Below are positions 36,600 through 44,920 of a stretch of 64,000 bases of DNA, one piece after another. The stretch is taken from assembly GCF_004362825.1 (NCBI RefSeq), contig NZ_SNXZ01000005.1, positions 372,001 to 436,000 on the forward strand, written 5' to 3'. This stretch comes from Labedaea rhizosphaerae. GTDB lineage: Bacteria > Actinomycetota > Actinomycetes > Mycobacteriales > Pseudonocardiaceae. The position numbers and the translations under genes were made by a program. The notes below the pieces were generated by a model that ran no database searches, had not been told where the DNA came from, and saw only the letters and a program-made list of their open reading frames with translations. Every line of letters starts with the position of its first letter. Within the stretch, counting starts at the first letter, position 1.

Positions 36600-38090
36600 A
36601 TGATCAACCCACGTTCGAGCACAGTGGACGACGTGGTGCGCCGCAGCGCCCTGCGCACGCCCGACCGCACGGCGTTGATCTTCGGTGACCGGTCGTGGAC
36701 CTACCGCGAGCTGGACGACGCCGTGACCCGCACCGCCGCCCTGCTGCTCGACCTCGGCCATGGCAAGGGCGCGCGGATCGCCGCCTACGGGCGCAACTCC
36801 GACGCCTACGTGCTGGGCTTCCTCGGCTGCGCGCGGGCCGGGCTGGTGCACGTGCCGATCAACTACAACCTGACCGGCGAGGAGCTGGACTACCTGGTCG
36901 AGCAGTCCGGCAGCTCCGCGATCCTCGCCGACGAGGGGCTCACCGACCGGCTCGCGCACCGCGACGAGCCGGTGATCACCCTCGAATCGCTCGTCGCGTC
37001 GGTGAGCTCCGGTCCGGTGCCGGAGCTGGGAGTGTCCGTTGTGGACACCGACCTGGTCCAGCTGCTGTACACCTCGGGGACCACCTCACGGCCGAAGGGC
37101 GCGATGATGTCGCACCGCGCCTTCGTCCACGAGTACGTGTCGTGCGTGGTGGCCATGGACCTGCGCGAGGACGACGACCCCCTGCACGTGATGCCGCTCT
37201 ACCACTCGGCGGGCATGCACGTCTTCATGCTGCCGTACCTGATGGTGAGCGCGACCGGGCGGATCATGGTGGCGCCGGAGGTGCCCGAGATCCTGCGCCG
37301 GATCGAGGCGGACAAGATCGGCTCGATGTTCCTGGCGCCGACGGTGTGGGTACCGTTGTCGAACCACCCGGACTTCGCCACGCGCGACCTGTCGTCGTTG
37401 CGCAAGGCGTATTACGGGGCGTCGATCATGCCGGGCCCGGTGCTGGGGCGGCTGCGGGAAGCGTTGCCGGAGCTGGGTTTCTACAACCTATTCGGGCAGT
37501 CCGAGATCGGCCCGCTGGCCACCGCGCTCGGTCCCGACGAGCATGCCGACCGGCCGGATTCGTGCGGGCGCGCGGTGTTGTTCGTGGAGCTGCGCGTGGT
37601 GGACTCGGCGGGCAACGACGTGCCGCCGGGTGAGCTCGGCGAGGTGGTCTACCGGTCGCCCCAGCTGTGCGACGGGTACTGGGACAAGCCCGAGGAGACC
37701 GAGGAAGCCTTCCGCGACGGGTGGTTCCACTCCGGCGACCTGGTGAAGGTCGACGAGCAGGGCTACCTGACCGTCGTGGACCGGATCAAGGACGTGATCA
37801 ACACCGGCGGCGTGCTGGTGGCCTCGCGCGAGGTCGAGGACGCCCTCTACACGCACCCGGCGGTGGCGGAGGCGGCGGTGATCGGGCTGCCGGACGACCG
37901 CTGGATCGAGGCGGTCACCGCGGTCGTGGTGGCCAAGTCCGAGGTGACGCCGCAGGAGCTGATCGCGCACGTGAAGGGCAAGCTGGCCGGGTTCAAGGTG
38001 CCCAAGGGCGTGCACCTGGTGGACGAGCTGCCGCGCAACGCCTCGGGGAAACTGCTCAAGCGGGTGCTGCGCGACGAGCTCAGCCCGTGA
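36600..38090 (+). CDS. acyl-CoA synthetase (AMP-forming, FadD-like)
   Basis: The 496-residue enzyme activates a carboxylic acid as the adenylate and transfers it to CoA. Motifs run in order: LLYTSGTTSRPKGAMMSH (A3), FGQSEIG (A5), GWFHSGDLVKVDEQGYLTVV (A7), DRIKDVINTGG (A8, hinge Asp) and LPRNASGKLLKR (A10, catalytic Lys). The substrate class looks like medium or long acyl chains but cannot be fixed. The codons ATGATG offer two starts; GAGG six bases before the second favours 36600. It is not obviously in the mce operon 5 kb away, although acyl-CoA synthetases accompany some mce systems. Confidence 0.9.
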   Translation: MINPRSSTVDDVVRRSALRTPDRTALIFGDRSWTYRELDDAVTRTAALLLDLGHGKGARIAAYGRNSDAYVLGFLGCARAGLVHVPINYNLTGEELDYLVEQSGSSAILADEGLTDRLAHRDEPVITLESLVASVSSGPVPELGVSVVDTDLVQLLYTSGTTSRPKGAMMSHRAFVHEYVSCVVAMDLREDDDPLHVMPLYHSAGMHVFMLPYLMVSATGRIMVAPEVPEILRRIEADKIGSMFLAPTVWVPLSNHPDFATRDLSSLRKAYYGASIMPGPVLGRLREALPELGFYNLFGQSEIGPLATALGPDEHADRPDSCGRAVLFVELRVVDSAGNDVPPGELGEVVYRSPQLCDGYWDKPEETEEAFRDGWFHSGDLVKVDEQGYLTVVDRIKDVINTGGVLVASREVEDALYTHPAVAEAAVIGLPDDRWIEAVTAVVVAKSEVTPQELIAHVKGKLAGFKVPKGVHLVDELPRNASGKLLKRVLRDELSP

Positions 38091-38095
38091 GCTGA

Positions 38096-38761
38096 TCAGT
38101 CCAGGTGGGCCGTGTCGTTGAAGCGGCGCAGGACCCAGCCCCACGGCGCGTTCACCAGTTCCGACACCGAGCCGTTGTCCACCACGGAGAACGCGAACGG
38201 ACGCGAACCCGTCGTCCACGCCAGGGCCGCGCCGATCACGCCGCCGTGGGAGAACACGGCCACGCGTTCACCGGCGTGCCGGTCGGCGATGCGCGACACC
38301 ACGCCCTGGACCCGCGCCGCGAACCGCTCCCCCGGCTCGGCGCCGGGAATGACGTCCCAGCGCTGTTCGGCATACATCTTGATGGCGATCGGGTGCCGTT
38401 CGCTTACGTGCCGGCGAAATCCCCCGCCCTCCCACTCGCCGAGGAACACCTCGCGCAAATCGGGTTCCACGATGGGCGTGAGGCCACAGGCTTTCGCCAG
38501 CGGCGCCGCGGTCTGCGCGGTGCGCCGCAGCGTGCTGACGTAGATCGCGTCGAAATGCTCCCCGCCGAATCGCGCGGCGAGTTGCTCGGCCTGCTCCTCG
38601 CCCTCGGGGGCGAGGTTCGGGTCGTCCTGGCCGTCGACGTCCGGGATCGGCACGCCCGGGCGCACCGGAGCCGACGCGCCGTGGCGGAACAGCAACAAGG
38701 TCGCCGACCCGGGCGGAGCCTGGAACCGGACCTGCGGGTACTCCTCGACCTCGGCGCTCAC
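38096..38761 (-). CDS. histidine phosphatase (phosphoglycerate-mutase-like)
   Basis: The 221-residue protein has the catalytic RHG motif at 26-28 (LLLFRHGASAP). It also has STLRRTAQTAAPLAKACG and the second histidine motif AVFSHGGVIGAALAW, the full set of the histidine phosphatase superfamily branch 1. The substrate is not defined; broad small-molecule phosphatases are common. GTG at 38761 overlaps the stop of the upstream SalK-like gene (GTGA), so the two are co-translated. Confidence 0.9.
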   Translation of the reverse strand: MSAEVEEYPQVRFQAPPGSATLLLFRHGASAPVRPGVPIPDVDGQDDPNLAPEGEEQAEQLAARFGGEHFDAIYVSTLRRTAQTAAPLAKACGLTPIVEPDLREVFLGEWEGGGFRRHVSERHPIAIKMYAEQRWDVIPGAEPGERFAARVQGVVSRIADRHAGERVAVFSHGGVIGAALAWTTGSRPFAFSVVDNGSVSELVNAPWGWVLRRFNDTAHLD

Positions 38762-39630
38762 TTGGCCTTCCCCGCCGCGAAGAGGCCGTCGGGGAACGCC
38801 CCGGCGGCGGTGATCTGCCTGCTGAACGCCCGGCCGAGCTCGTACAGGCGGGCCGCGGACTCGGCGCCGAGCGCGAGCCATGGTCCGGTCGCGGCGGCGT
38901 TGGTGGCGTCCTCCACCCGGGCCCGCAGCGCCTCGCCGCGCTCGGTCAGCTCGTTGTCCTCGGTCAGGATCTCCTGCTCACGCAGCCGGTCCAGCGCCGC
39001 GTTCCACTCCTCGTCGCTCCAGCCACGCAGCTTCTGCGCCGCCTCGGGCAGGAAGCCGCGGCCGGTCGCGGTGTGGGTGAGCAGCGCGTCCAGCCCGTTC
39101 AGGCCGGCCCCGACCAGGGCCGCGATGTGCCCGTCGCCGCGGTGCTCACGCAGCAGCGTGATCGCGTGCCACAGCACGAGGTGCGGCTCGTCCGGCCACG
39201 GCAGTTCGGCGTGCCCCGCGTAGAGCGGGCGGCCTTCGGGCGTGCACGCCTCGCTGGCCGTGCGGGCCAGCGTCGCCGCCTCCTTCATCTCGGGTGAGTC
39301 GACCGCCTCGCTCAGGAGCCTGCGGGTCGCGGCGTCCGCGGCGGCGAGCCGGGCCGCCAGGATGTCCTCGATGGACGCCAGCGTCCACGCCCGCGGGATG
39401 TGCCGGGCGACCAGCGCCGGGCTGAAGTTGTAGAAGGTCGCGGTGACCACGTTCGGCCCGACCCGGCCCATCGGCGCCGACCGGCTCGCGAAGTACCCCA
39501 TGCGGCCGGGGCGCAGCCCGGCCTCGGTGAGCGCCTGCTCGGTCTCCGGTGCGAAGTACGTCAGCGAGTGCAGTGGGTCGAGCACCCGGTGGCAGCGCCG
39601 GGCGACATCGCGGATCTCGGCCTCGTCCAT
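38758..39630 (-). CDS. SalK / SCO6745-like helical protein
   Basis: The 290-residue protein is mostly helical, with RRCHRVLDPLHSLTYFAPETEQAL, RMGYFASRSAPMGRV, TATFYNFSPALVARHIPRAW, EGRPLYAGHAELPWPDEPHLVLWHA and a C-terminal winged-helix-like stretch (WNAALDRLREQEILTEDNELTERG). I associate these with the SCO6745/SalK group of actinobacteria, whose function is not established. The C-terminal part resembles a MarR-like helix-turn-helix, so a DNA-binding role is possible. It is followed by the overlapping histidine phosphatase gene. Confidence 0.7.
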   Translation of the reverse strand: MDEAEIRDVARRCHRVLDPLHSLTYFAPETEQALTEAGLRPGRMGYFASRSAPMGRVGPNVVTATFYNFSPALVARHIPRAWTLASIEDILAARLAAADAATRRLLSEAVDSPEMKEAATLARTASEACTPEGRPLYAGHAELPWPDEPHLVLWHAITLLREHRGDGHIAALVGAGLNGLDALLTHTATGRGFLPEAAQKLRGWSDEEWNAALDRLREQEILTEDNELTERGEALRARVEDATNAAATGPWLALGAESAARLYELGRAFSRQITAAGAFPDGLFAAGKAK

Positions 39631-39655
39631 GCCGGAACCATACCCACGCCGCCCG

Positions 39656-40393
39656 TCAGCTCAGCTCCAGCAACCGCTTGGCCAACGGCTCCAGCAACCG
39701 CGCGCGATGGCCCTCGCGCAGGAAGAAGTGACCGCCCGGCACCTCGTGCAGGGTGAACCCCGCGCTGGTGTGCCGCTCCCACGCGACGACGTCCTCGATC
39801 TCGACCAGGTCGTCGCTGGTGCCGTGGAACGCGATGATCGGTACCGGCAGCGGCGGCTCGTCGGTGAACACGTACTCGTCCAGCCTGCGGAAATCCGCGC
39901 GGATCATCGGCGCGAACAAGGTCATCAGCTCGCGGTGCTCGAGCAGTTCGGCCGGCGTGCCGCCCGCCTCGGTCAGCGCGGTGAACATCTCGTCGTCCGG
40001 CAAGGCCGACACCCCGGACAGCGCGCCGGTCAGCGGGAGGTGCGGCGCCCGCGAGCCGCCGACGGCCAGCAGCACCGGCAGCGGCGCGCCGGTGCGACGA
40101 AGCTCACGCACCACCTCGAACGCGACCCGCCCGCCCATGGAGTGGCCGTAGATCCCGAAGGGACGATCCGCGCGGCGGACGATCGCCTCGGCGAGGTCGG
40201 CGATGGCGAAGTCGGGGTCCTCGGCCAGGCGGCGTTCGCGGCCGGGCAACTGCACCGGCAGGAGCTCGATCGAGGCGGGCAGCTCCGGCGACCACTGGCG
40301 GAACGCCGCGGCCGCACCGCCGGCGAAGGGAAGGCAGAACAGCTGCGCGACGGCGGTCTCCGCAGCGGCACCACGGGTGGCGAACCAAGTCAC
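39656..40393 (-). CDS. type II thioesterase (GrsT-like)
   Basis: The 245-residue alpha/beta hydrolase has the type II thioesterase profile: LFCLPFAGGAAAAFRQW, LLPVQLPGRERRL, and the nucleophile motif GHSMGG (S85). The catalytic Asp is in HGTSDDLV (D194) and the His in GGHFFL (H222). Such enzymes remove wrong acyl groups from carrier proteins of nonribosomal peptide or polyketide assembly lines. No such assembly line is in this window, so it is an orphan here and may serve one elsewhere. It starts at GTG 40393 with AGGGTGG nearby. Confidence 0.9.
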   Translation of the reverse strand: MTWFATRGAAAETAVAQLFCLPFAGGAAAAFRQWSPELPASIELLPVQLPGRERRLAEDPDFAIADLAEAIVRRADRPFGIYGHSMGGRVAFEVVRELRRTGAPLPVLLAVGGSRAPHLPLTGALSGVSALPDDEMFTALTEAGGTPAELLEHRELMTLFAPMIRADFRRLDEYVFTDEPPLPVPIIAFHGTSDDLVEIEDVVAWERHTSAGFTLHEVPGGHFFLREGHRARLLEPLAKRLLELS

Positions 40394-40478
40394 GGCGCCA
40401 CCCTACTTATCCACCGATTAGGGGCGCGCCGCGGCCCATTTGCGGGCCACCGGGATCGGCGTCCGGCCGCGACGCGCC

Positions 40479-40501
40479 CGGGAAATGAAGGACATTTCCC
40501 G
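40479..40501. repeat. 9-bp-stem hairpin with GAAGGACATTT-type core
   Basis: CGGGAAATG and CATTTCCCG pair exactly around AAGGA. The motif resembles short intergenic palindromes of Amycolatopsis-like genomes. It lies about 90 bp upstream of the thioesterase start and could also terminate rightward transcription. Confidence 0.5.
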
Positions 40502-40622
40502 CCGAAATGCGGTGGATGCGGTTTCCGCGTCGGCAATTCCAGGGTCGGTCGGCAACCAAGGTCCTTCAATACTCCGATCGGCTGATTCGCGGGCTTGGGA
40601 CGGGCGTGCCAAGCGCTACTCG

Positions 40623-40646
40623 CGGGTTTGTCATGCGCGTGACAAA
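40623..40646. promoter_or_regulatory. 24-bp palindrome, candidate operator
   Basis: GGTTTGTCA and TGACAAACC are exact reverse complements separated by six bases. The size and form suit a TetR- or GntR-type dimer. It stands 238 bp before the first secreted-protein gene of the mce locus. No regulator gene is adjacent. Confidence 0.5.
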
Positions 40647-40883
40647 CCTGTCCGCGCGGTTCAGCCGTTCGGCGCATTTTTCCGCCGTACCCTGGGCAGA
40701 TCCAGCAGCCGTCACTAACGTACTCGCCAGTAGCTCCCCGCTGGGGACTACCAGGTGGATGCGGATCGCCAGCCATGGCGATGAATACGGAAACAGGCGT
40801 GGTTCACTCCTGCGCTCGTGTCGGAAGAATATGAAGAACGTAATTAGTGTGATCACCACACCGAGGCAGTTTGGAGATTCCGC

Positions 40884-41513
40884 ATGAAGCGACGTATGTC
40901 GTCGTCAACCCTCGCGCGCATCGCCGGGGTCGGTATCGCCGGGGCCGTGGCCGCCGCGACCGCCTTGCTGGGCGCGGGGGTCGCGAGCGCGACAGCGATC
41001 GACAAGACCATCGCCTACGACTGCGACATCCCGATCTTCGGCACGAAGACGCTGAACATCGAGGTCCAGGTGGACATCCCGGACGCCGGCACGGTGAACT
41101 CGCCGATCCAGGCCTCCGACTTCACCGCCATCACGCCGATCCCGAGCGACGTCTACGACGTGTTCACGCCGTTCGGCGCCACGCAGGCCGACGGCACCGC
41201 GGAAACCGCCGCGGACGTGCACCTGACCGGCAACAACCCGCCGGACCAGAGCCTGCCGATCAACGCGACCATCCCGTTGACGCCGGTCCCGAACCCGTCG
41301 GGCCCGGACATGCTGTTGCCGGCCAGTGGTTCCGTGCCGGCGGTCACGCCGAACGCCACCGGCACCGCGACGGTGTCGCTGAGCTCGACCATCACCGCCC
41401 ACGTGACGCCGCGTGACTCGGCGGGCAACCCGACCATCCTCGGCACTTTGGACGTGCCGTGCACCGCCGTGTCGGGCGCCGACCGGACCCTGCACAACGT
41501 GACCATCACCTGA
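40884..41513 (+). CDS. secreted beta-rich protein (DUF6801-like) at the head of the mce locus
   Basis: The 209-residue protein has a signal peptide (MKRRMSSSTLARIAGVGIAG, cleavage after ASA near residue 36) and one extracellular beta-sandwich-like domain. That domain contains DKTIAYDCDIPIFGTKTLNIEVQV, PINATIPLTPVP and a late PCTAVSG cysteine that can pair with the early DCD cysteine. This resembles the DUF6801 family of actinobacterial secreted proteins, which has no known function. It shares the domain plan with the N-terminal half of the next large gene. GGAGA precedes the ATG. A strong terminator follows, so it is transcribed separately or the rest is read through. Confidence 0.75.
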   Translation: MKRRMSSSTLARIAGVGIAGAVAAATALLGAGVASATAIDKTIAYDCDIPIFGTKTLNIEVQVDIPDAGTVNSPIQASDFTAITPIPSDVYDVFTPFGATQADGTAETAADVHLTGNNPPDQSLPINATIPLTPVPNPSGPDMLLPASGSVPAVTPNATGTATVSLSSTITAHVTPRDSAGNPTILGTLDVPCTAVSGADRTLHNVTIT

Positions 41514-41525
41514 TTTCCCGATCCC

Positions 41526-41561
41526 CCGGCCGGGGTGCGGCGCACCCCGCACCCCGGCCGG
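41526..41561 (+). terminator. strong hairpin after the first secreted-protein gene
   Basis: CCGGCCGGGGTGCGG and its exact reverse complement form a 15-bp stem with a six-base loop, 13 bases after the stop. Confidence 0.8.
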
Positions 41562-41632
41562 ACCCTTTCGACGGCCCCCAAATCGACGGGCCTGAATCGA
41601 CGGCCCCGAATCGATGGCTAGGAGCACACGCG

Positions 41633-41731
41633 ATGCGCGGATCGAGGACCGGCGGGCGCTCGGGCGGCGCGGCCGTGCTCGTCGCCGTCACCGGCTCGAC
41701 CACGACCTTGGCTGTGCTCGATGTCGGCTAG
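41633..41731 (+). CDS. possible 32-residue peptide coupled to the second secreted-protein gene
   Basis: ATG at 41633 is preceded by GGAG at eight bases, and the frame ends in TAG 11 bases inside the next gene. The peptide (MRGSRTGGRSGGAAVLVAVT...) has a basic start and a hydrophobic middle. The next gene has no ribosome binding site of its own, so translation of this frame could deliver ribosomes to it. The alternative is that the large protein is translated without a leader. Confidence 0.4.
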   Translation: MRGSRTGGRSGGAAVLVAVTGSTTTLAVLDVG

Positions 41732-43088
41732 CTCAGTGCGGGCCACGCGCGTCGCGGCCGCGGGGGTGGTGGCGCTCGGGTTGTGCGCCACCACGTTGAG
41801 CGCGACACCGGCCGCCGCCACGGCGCGGACGGTCAGCCTCACCGCGTCCTGCGCGTTCCCGTCGATGGACCCGGTGGTGGTCACCACCACGATCAGCACC
41901 GAGTTGCCCGACACCGCGACCACGACCGAACCCGTTGCCTTGCAGGGGTTCTCCGTCAGCGTGACGGTGCCGGAGGCCACAGTGGCGGCGCTGCGCACCG
42001 GCGGCACGACCGCGATCGGCGCCGGGTTCACGGTGGCGCTCAGCGGGACCTGGCAGCAGCAGCCGCACGACATCGCGGTGCCCGCCATGACCTCGCCCGA
42101 CAACCCGCTGCCCGAGTCCGGCGACCTGCCCATCACCGCCACCGCCGACGTCCCGGCGGTGCCCGTCGACGGACCCGGCGACGCCACCTTCGCGGTGCCG
42201 CAGGTGGTCAGCACGCTGACCCTCCACAACGGAGAGACCACGACGGACGTGCCGTGCACCGAGGATCCCGGCCAGGACGGCACCCTCGGCACGGTCACGA
42301 TTACTGGCGCGCCGGGCGACACCACCACGCCACCCACGACCAGCGGCAGCCCGACCACCACCACTGGCGCCCCGAGCACCTCGTCGGGCGCCCCGGGGTC
42401 CTCGGCACCGTCCGCTTCGCACGACCCGGCCGCGGCGGCCCCGACGACCCCCAACCCGCCGCCGGACCAGGTCGGCGGCTTCGACGACATCTGCGATATC
42501 AAGGATCCGGTGCTGCGGCCGGCGGGCAAGGCCTGGTACAAGATCGACGGCGCCATCACGGTGCTGAAGCTGAAGTCGAACCTGCCCGTCCCGAAGGGCG
42601 ACCTGATCGGCGATGCCTTCCTGCACCTGACCGGTCCGGGTGGCTACTTCGCCTGTGTCGACGGGGCCGCGACGATGCCGCCGGCGCCGGGCTACTTCCT
42701 GATGTTCAACTTCGCCCCCGTCACCGCCGTCGCGCACGTCATGCCCGGCGGGCACAGCCGCACGAAGATCAGCAACGGCTACCTGATCTCGCGCACCGAA
42801 GCGGTGATCACGCTGACCGACGTCACCGTGAACGGCGTGCCGCTGGACGTCGGCCCGAACTGCCACACCACGGAGAACGCGGTGATCCGCCTGGCCGGGA
42901 AGTACCAGGCCCCGGTCAGCAGCGGCACGGTGCCGGGCATCGTCGACCTGCCGCCGTTCACCGGGTGCGCCCACGGCTCCGACGTGGTGGACCCGATCTT
43001 CAACGGTCTCGTGGCGGGCGACGGCAACCCGATGATCGCCAACATCACCTACGTCTGCCTTTACCTGACGTGCCAAGGAAAGCTCTGA
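41721..43088 (+). CDS. two-domain secreted protein of the mce locus
   Basis: The 455-residue protein has a signal peptide (about 1-35, cleaved near AAATA). A DUF6801-like beta domain follows (about 36-195, with the cysteine pair TASCAF and VPCTED), then a Thr/Pro/Ser-rich linker (about 200-255). The C-terminal domain (about 260-455) contains VGPNCHTTENAVI, LPPFTGCAHGSD and FNGLVAGDGNPM. The C-terminal domain aligns by eye with the secreted protein that ends the locus at 53733. Its stop is ten bases before mceG, whose ribosome binding site lies in the gap, so it is part of the mce operon. It is probably exported and may sit in the cell envelope beside the Mce complex. Confidence 0.7.
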   Translation: MSASSVRATRVAAAGVVALGLCATTLSATPAAATARTVSLTASCAFPSMDPVVVTTTISTELPDTATTTEPVALQGFSVSVTVPEATVAALRTGGTTAIGAGFTVALSGTWQQQPHDIAVPAMTSPDNPLPESGDLPITATADVPAVPVDGPGDATFAVPQVVSTLTLHNGETTTDVPCTEDPGQDGTLGTVTITGAPGDTTTPPTTSGSPTTTTGAPSTSSGAPGSSAPSASHDPAAAAPTTPNPPPDQVGGFDDICDIKDPVLRPAGKAWYKIDGAITVLKLKSNLPVPKGDLIGDAFLHLTGPGGYFACVDGAATMPPAPGYFLMFNFAPVTAVAHVMPGGHSRTKISNGYLISRTEAVITLTDVTVNGVPLDVGPNCHTTENAVIRLAGKYQAPVSSGTVPGIVDLPPFTGCAHGSDVVDPIFNGLVAGDGNPMIANITYVCLYLTCQGKL

Positions 43089-43097
43089 GGAGGGTCG

Positions 43098-44114
43098 ATG
43101 GGCGCCGAGGTGGTCGTCGAAGGACTGACCAAGTCCTTCGGGAAGCAGACGATCTGGCGGGACGTCACGATGACGTTGCCCGCGGGTGAGGTGTCGGCGT
43201 TGCTCGGTCCGTCGGGCACGGGCAAGTCCGTCTTCCTCAAGTCGATGATCGGATTGCTCAAGCCCGAGCGCGGCCGTTGCCTGATCAACGGCGTCGACAT
43301 CGTGACCTGTTCGGAGCGCCAGCTCTACGAAACGCGCAAGCTGTTCGGGGTGCTGTTCCAGGACGGCGCGTTGTTCGGCTCCATGAACCTGTTCGACAAC
43401 GTGGCCTTCCCGCTGCGCGAGCACACCCGCAAGTCCGAGTCCGAGATCAAGCGGATCGTGCTGGAGAAGCTCGACATCACCGGGCTCGCGGGGGCCGAGA
43501 AGAAGCTGCCGGGCGAGATTTCCGGCGGTATGCGCAAGCGTGCCGGGCTGGCCCGCGCGCTGGTGCTGGACCCGGAGATCATCCTGGTCGACGAGCCCGA
43601 CTCGGGCCTGGACCCGGTGCGCACCACCTACATCTCGCAGGTCTTCCTCGACGTCAACGCCCAGATCGACGCGACGTTCCTGATCGTCACGCACAACATC
43701 AACCTCGCCCGGACCGTGCCGGACAACATCGGCATGTTGTACCGCAAGGAACTGGTGATGTTCGGCCCACGCGAAGTCCTGCTCACCAGCGAGGAGCCGG
43801 CCGTCAAGCAGTTCCTGCGCGGCAGCATGGACGGCCCGATCGGGATGAGCGAGGAGAAGGACTCCGCGACCGCCGCCGCCGAGCAGGCGCTGTTCGAGGC
43901 GGGTCACCACGCCGGCGGCGTCGAGGACATCAGCGGGGTGCCCGAGCAGATGCAGGCGACCCCGGGAATGCCGGAGCGCCAAGGGGTCCGCCGCCGCAAG
44001 GACCGGGTGATGAGCATCCTGCACACGCTGCCGCCCGCCGCGCAGCGGCACATCATCGACTCGCTCTCCCCAGCCGAGCAGCACCACTACAACGTGCGCC
44101 AGGTGTGGCGATGA
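43098..44114 (+). CDS. mceG: Mce transporter ATPase MceG (Mkl-type)
   Basis: The 338-residue ATPase energises Mce lipid import. It has Walker A GPSGTGKSV, a Q-loop in LFQDGALFGSMN, the signature ISGGMRKRAGLARAL, Walker B IILVDEPDSGLD and the switch in VTHNINLA. A C-terminal extension (about 245-338, ending RQVWR) is typical of MceG and absent from MlaF. In mycobacteria mceG is unlinked from the mce loci, while here it heads the operon. GAGGAGGG precedes the ATG. Its stop overlaps the yrbEA start (ATGA). Confidence 0.94.
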   Translation: MGAEVVVEGLTKSFGKQTIWRDVTMTLPAGEVSALLGPSGTGKSVFLKSMIGLLKPERGRCLINGVDIVTCSERQLYETRKLFGVLFQDGALFGSMNLFDNVAFPLREHTRKSESEIKRIVLEKLDITGLAGAEKKLPGEISGGMRKRAGLARALVLDPEIILVDEPDSGLDPVRTTYISQVFLDVNAQIDATFLIVTHNINLARTVPDNIGMLYRKELVMFGPREVLLTSEEPAVKQFLRGSMDGPIGMSEEKDSATAAAEQALFEAGHHAGGVEDISGVPEQMQATPGMPERQGVRRRKDRVMSILHTLPPAAQRHIIDSLSPAEQHHYNVRQVWR

Positions 44115-44917
44115 CCGCCCAGCAACAGCGTGAGCACTACCGCAAGCCGTCGCCCCCGGTGGCGGCGCTGAGCCAGGCGGGCCGGCTGTTCAGCCTCGCC
44201 TGGGAGGTGCTGCGGACGCTGGTCACCCGGCGGCTGCAGTTCCGCGAGTTCGTCGAACAGTTCTGGTTCATCGCAAGCGTTTCCATCCTGCCCAGCGCCC
44301 TGGTCGCGATCCCGTTCGGCGCGGTGATCGCGTTGCAGCTCGGCTCGCTCACCGTGCAGATCGGCGCGCAGTCGTTCACCGGCGCGGCCAGCGTGCTCGC
44401 CTTGATCCAGCAGGCCAGCCCGATCGTGACCGCGCTGGTGATCGCGGGCGCGGGTGGCTCGGCGATCTGCGCGGATCTGGGCGCACGCACCATCCGCGAG
44501 GAGATCGACGCGATGGAGGTGCTCGGCGTCTCGCCGGTGCACCGCCTGGTCGCGCCGCGGGTGCTGGCCGCGATGCTCGTGGCGATCCTGCTCAACGGCG
44601 TGGTCAGCGTCGTCGGCGTGATGGGCGGCTACTTCTTCAACGTCGTCATGCAGGGCGGCACCCCGGGTGCGTACCTGGCCAGCTTCTCCGCTCTCGCGCA
44701 GCTGCCCGACCTGTGGATCAGCGAGATCAAGGCGCTGATCTTCGGCTTCATCGCCGGCGTGGTCGCCGCGTACCGGGGTCTGAACCCCGGCAAGGGCCCG
44801 AAGGGCGTCGGCGACGCGGTCAACCAGTCCGTGGTGATCACGTTCCTGCTGCTGTTCTTCGTGAACTTCCTGCTCACCGCGCTGTACCTGCAGCTCGTCC
44901 CCGCGAAAGGAACGTGA
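44111..44917 (+). CDS. yrbEA: YrbEA permease of the Mce transporter
   Basis: The 268-residue MlaE-family permease has about five to six membrane helices and the family cytoplasmic motif ADLGARTIREEIDAMEVLGV, which contacts the ATPase. It forms the membrane channel with YrbEB. It overlaps mceG by four bases and is followed three bases later by yrbEB. N-terminal residues 1-30 are polar and proline-containing, as in mycobacterial YrbEA proteins. Confidence 0.95.
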   Translation: MTAQQQREHYRKPSPPVAALSQAGRLFSLAWEVLRTLVTRRLQFREFVEQFWFIASVSILPSALVAIPFGAVIALQLGSLTVQIGAQSFTGAASVLALIQQASPIVTALVIAGAGGSAICADLGARTIREEIDAMEVLGVSPVHRLVAPRVLAAMLVAILLNGVVSVVGVMGGYFFNVVMQGGTPGAYLASFSALAQLPDLWISEIKALIFGFIAGVVAAYRGLNPGKGPKGVGDAVNQSVVITFLLLFFVNFLLTALYLQLVPAKGT

Positions 44918-44920
44918 GCC

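Larger units (their letters stand above)
40394..40883. other. 490-bp intergenic region upstream of the mce locus
   Basis: No convincing coding sequence is present; the composition is lower in GC than the flanking genes. It contains a hairpin at 40479-40501 (arms CGGGAAATG and CATTTCCCG), a 24-bp palindrome at 40623-40646, and an A/T-richer stretch (40826-40860) that probably includes the promoter of the secreted protein gene at 40884. Confidence 0.6.

Noticed and set aside
36600-40393. Acyl-CoA synthetase, SalK-like protein and thioesterase as a natural-product cluster
   Set aside because: No synthase, carrier protein or tailoring set is present and the genes are in different orientations and operons.
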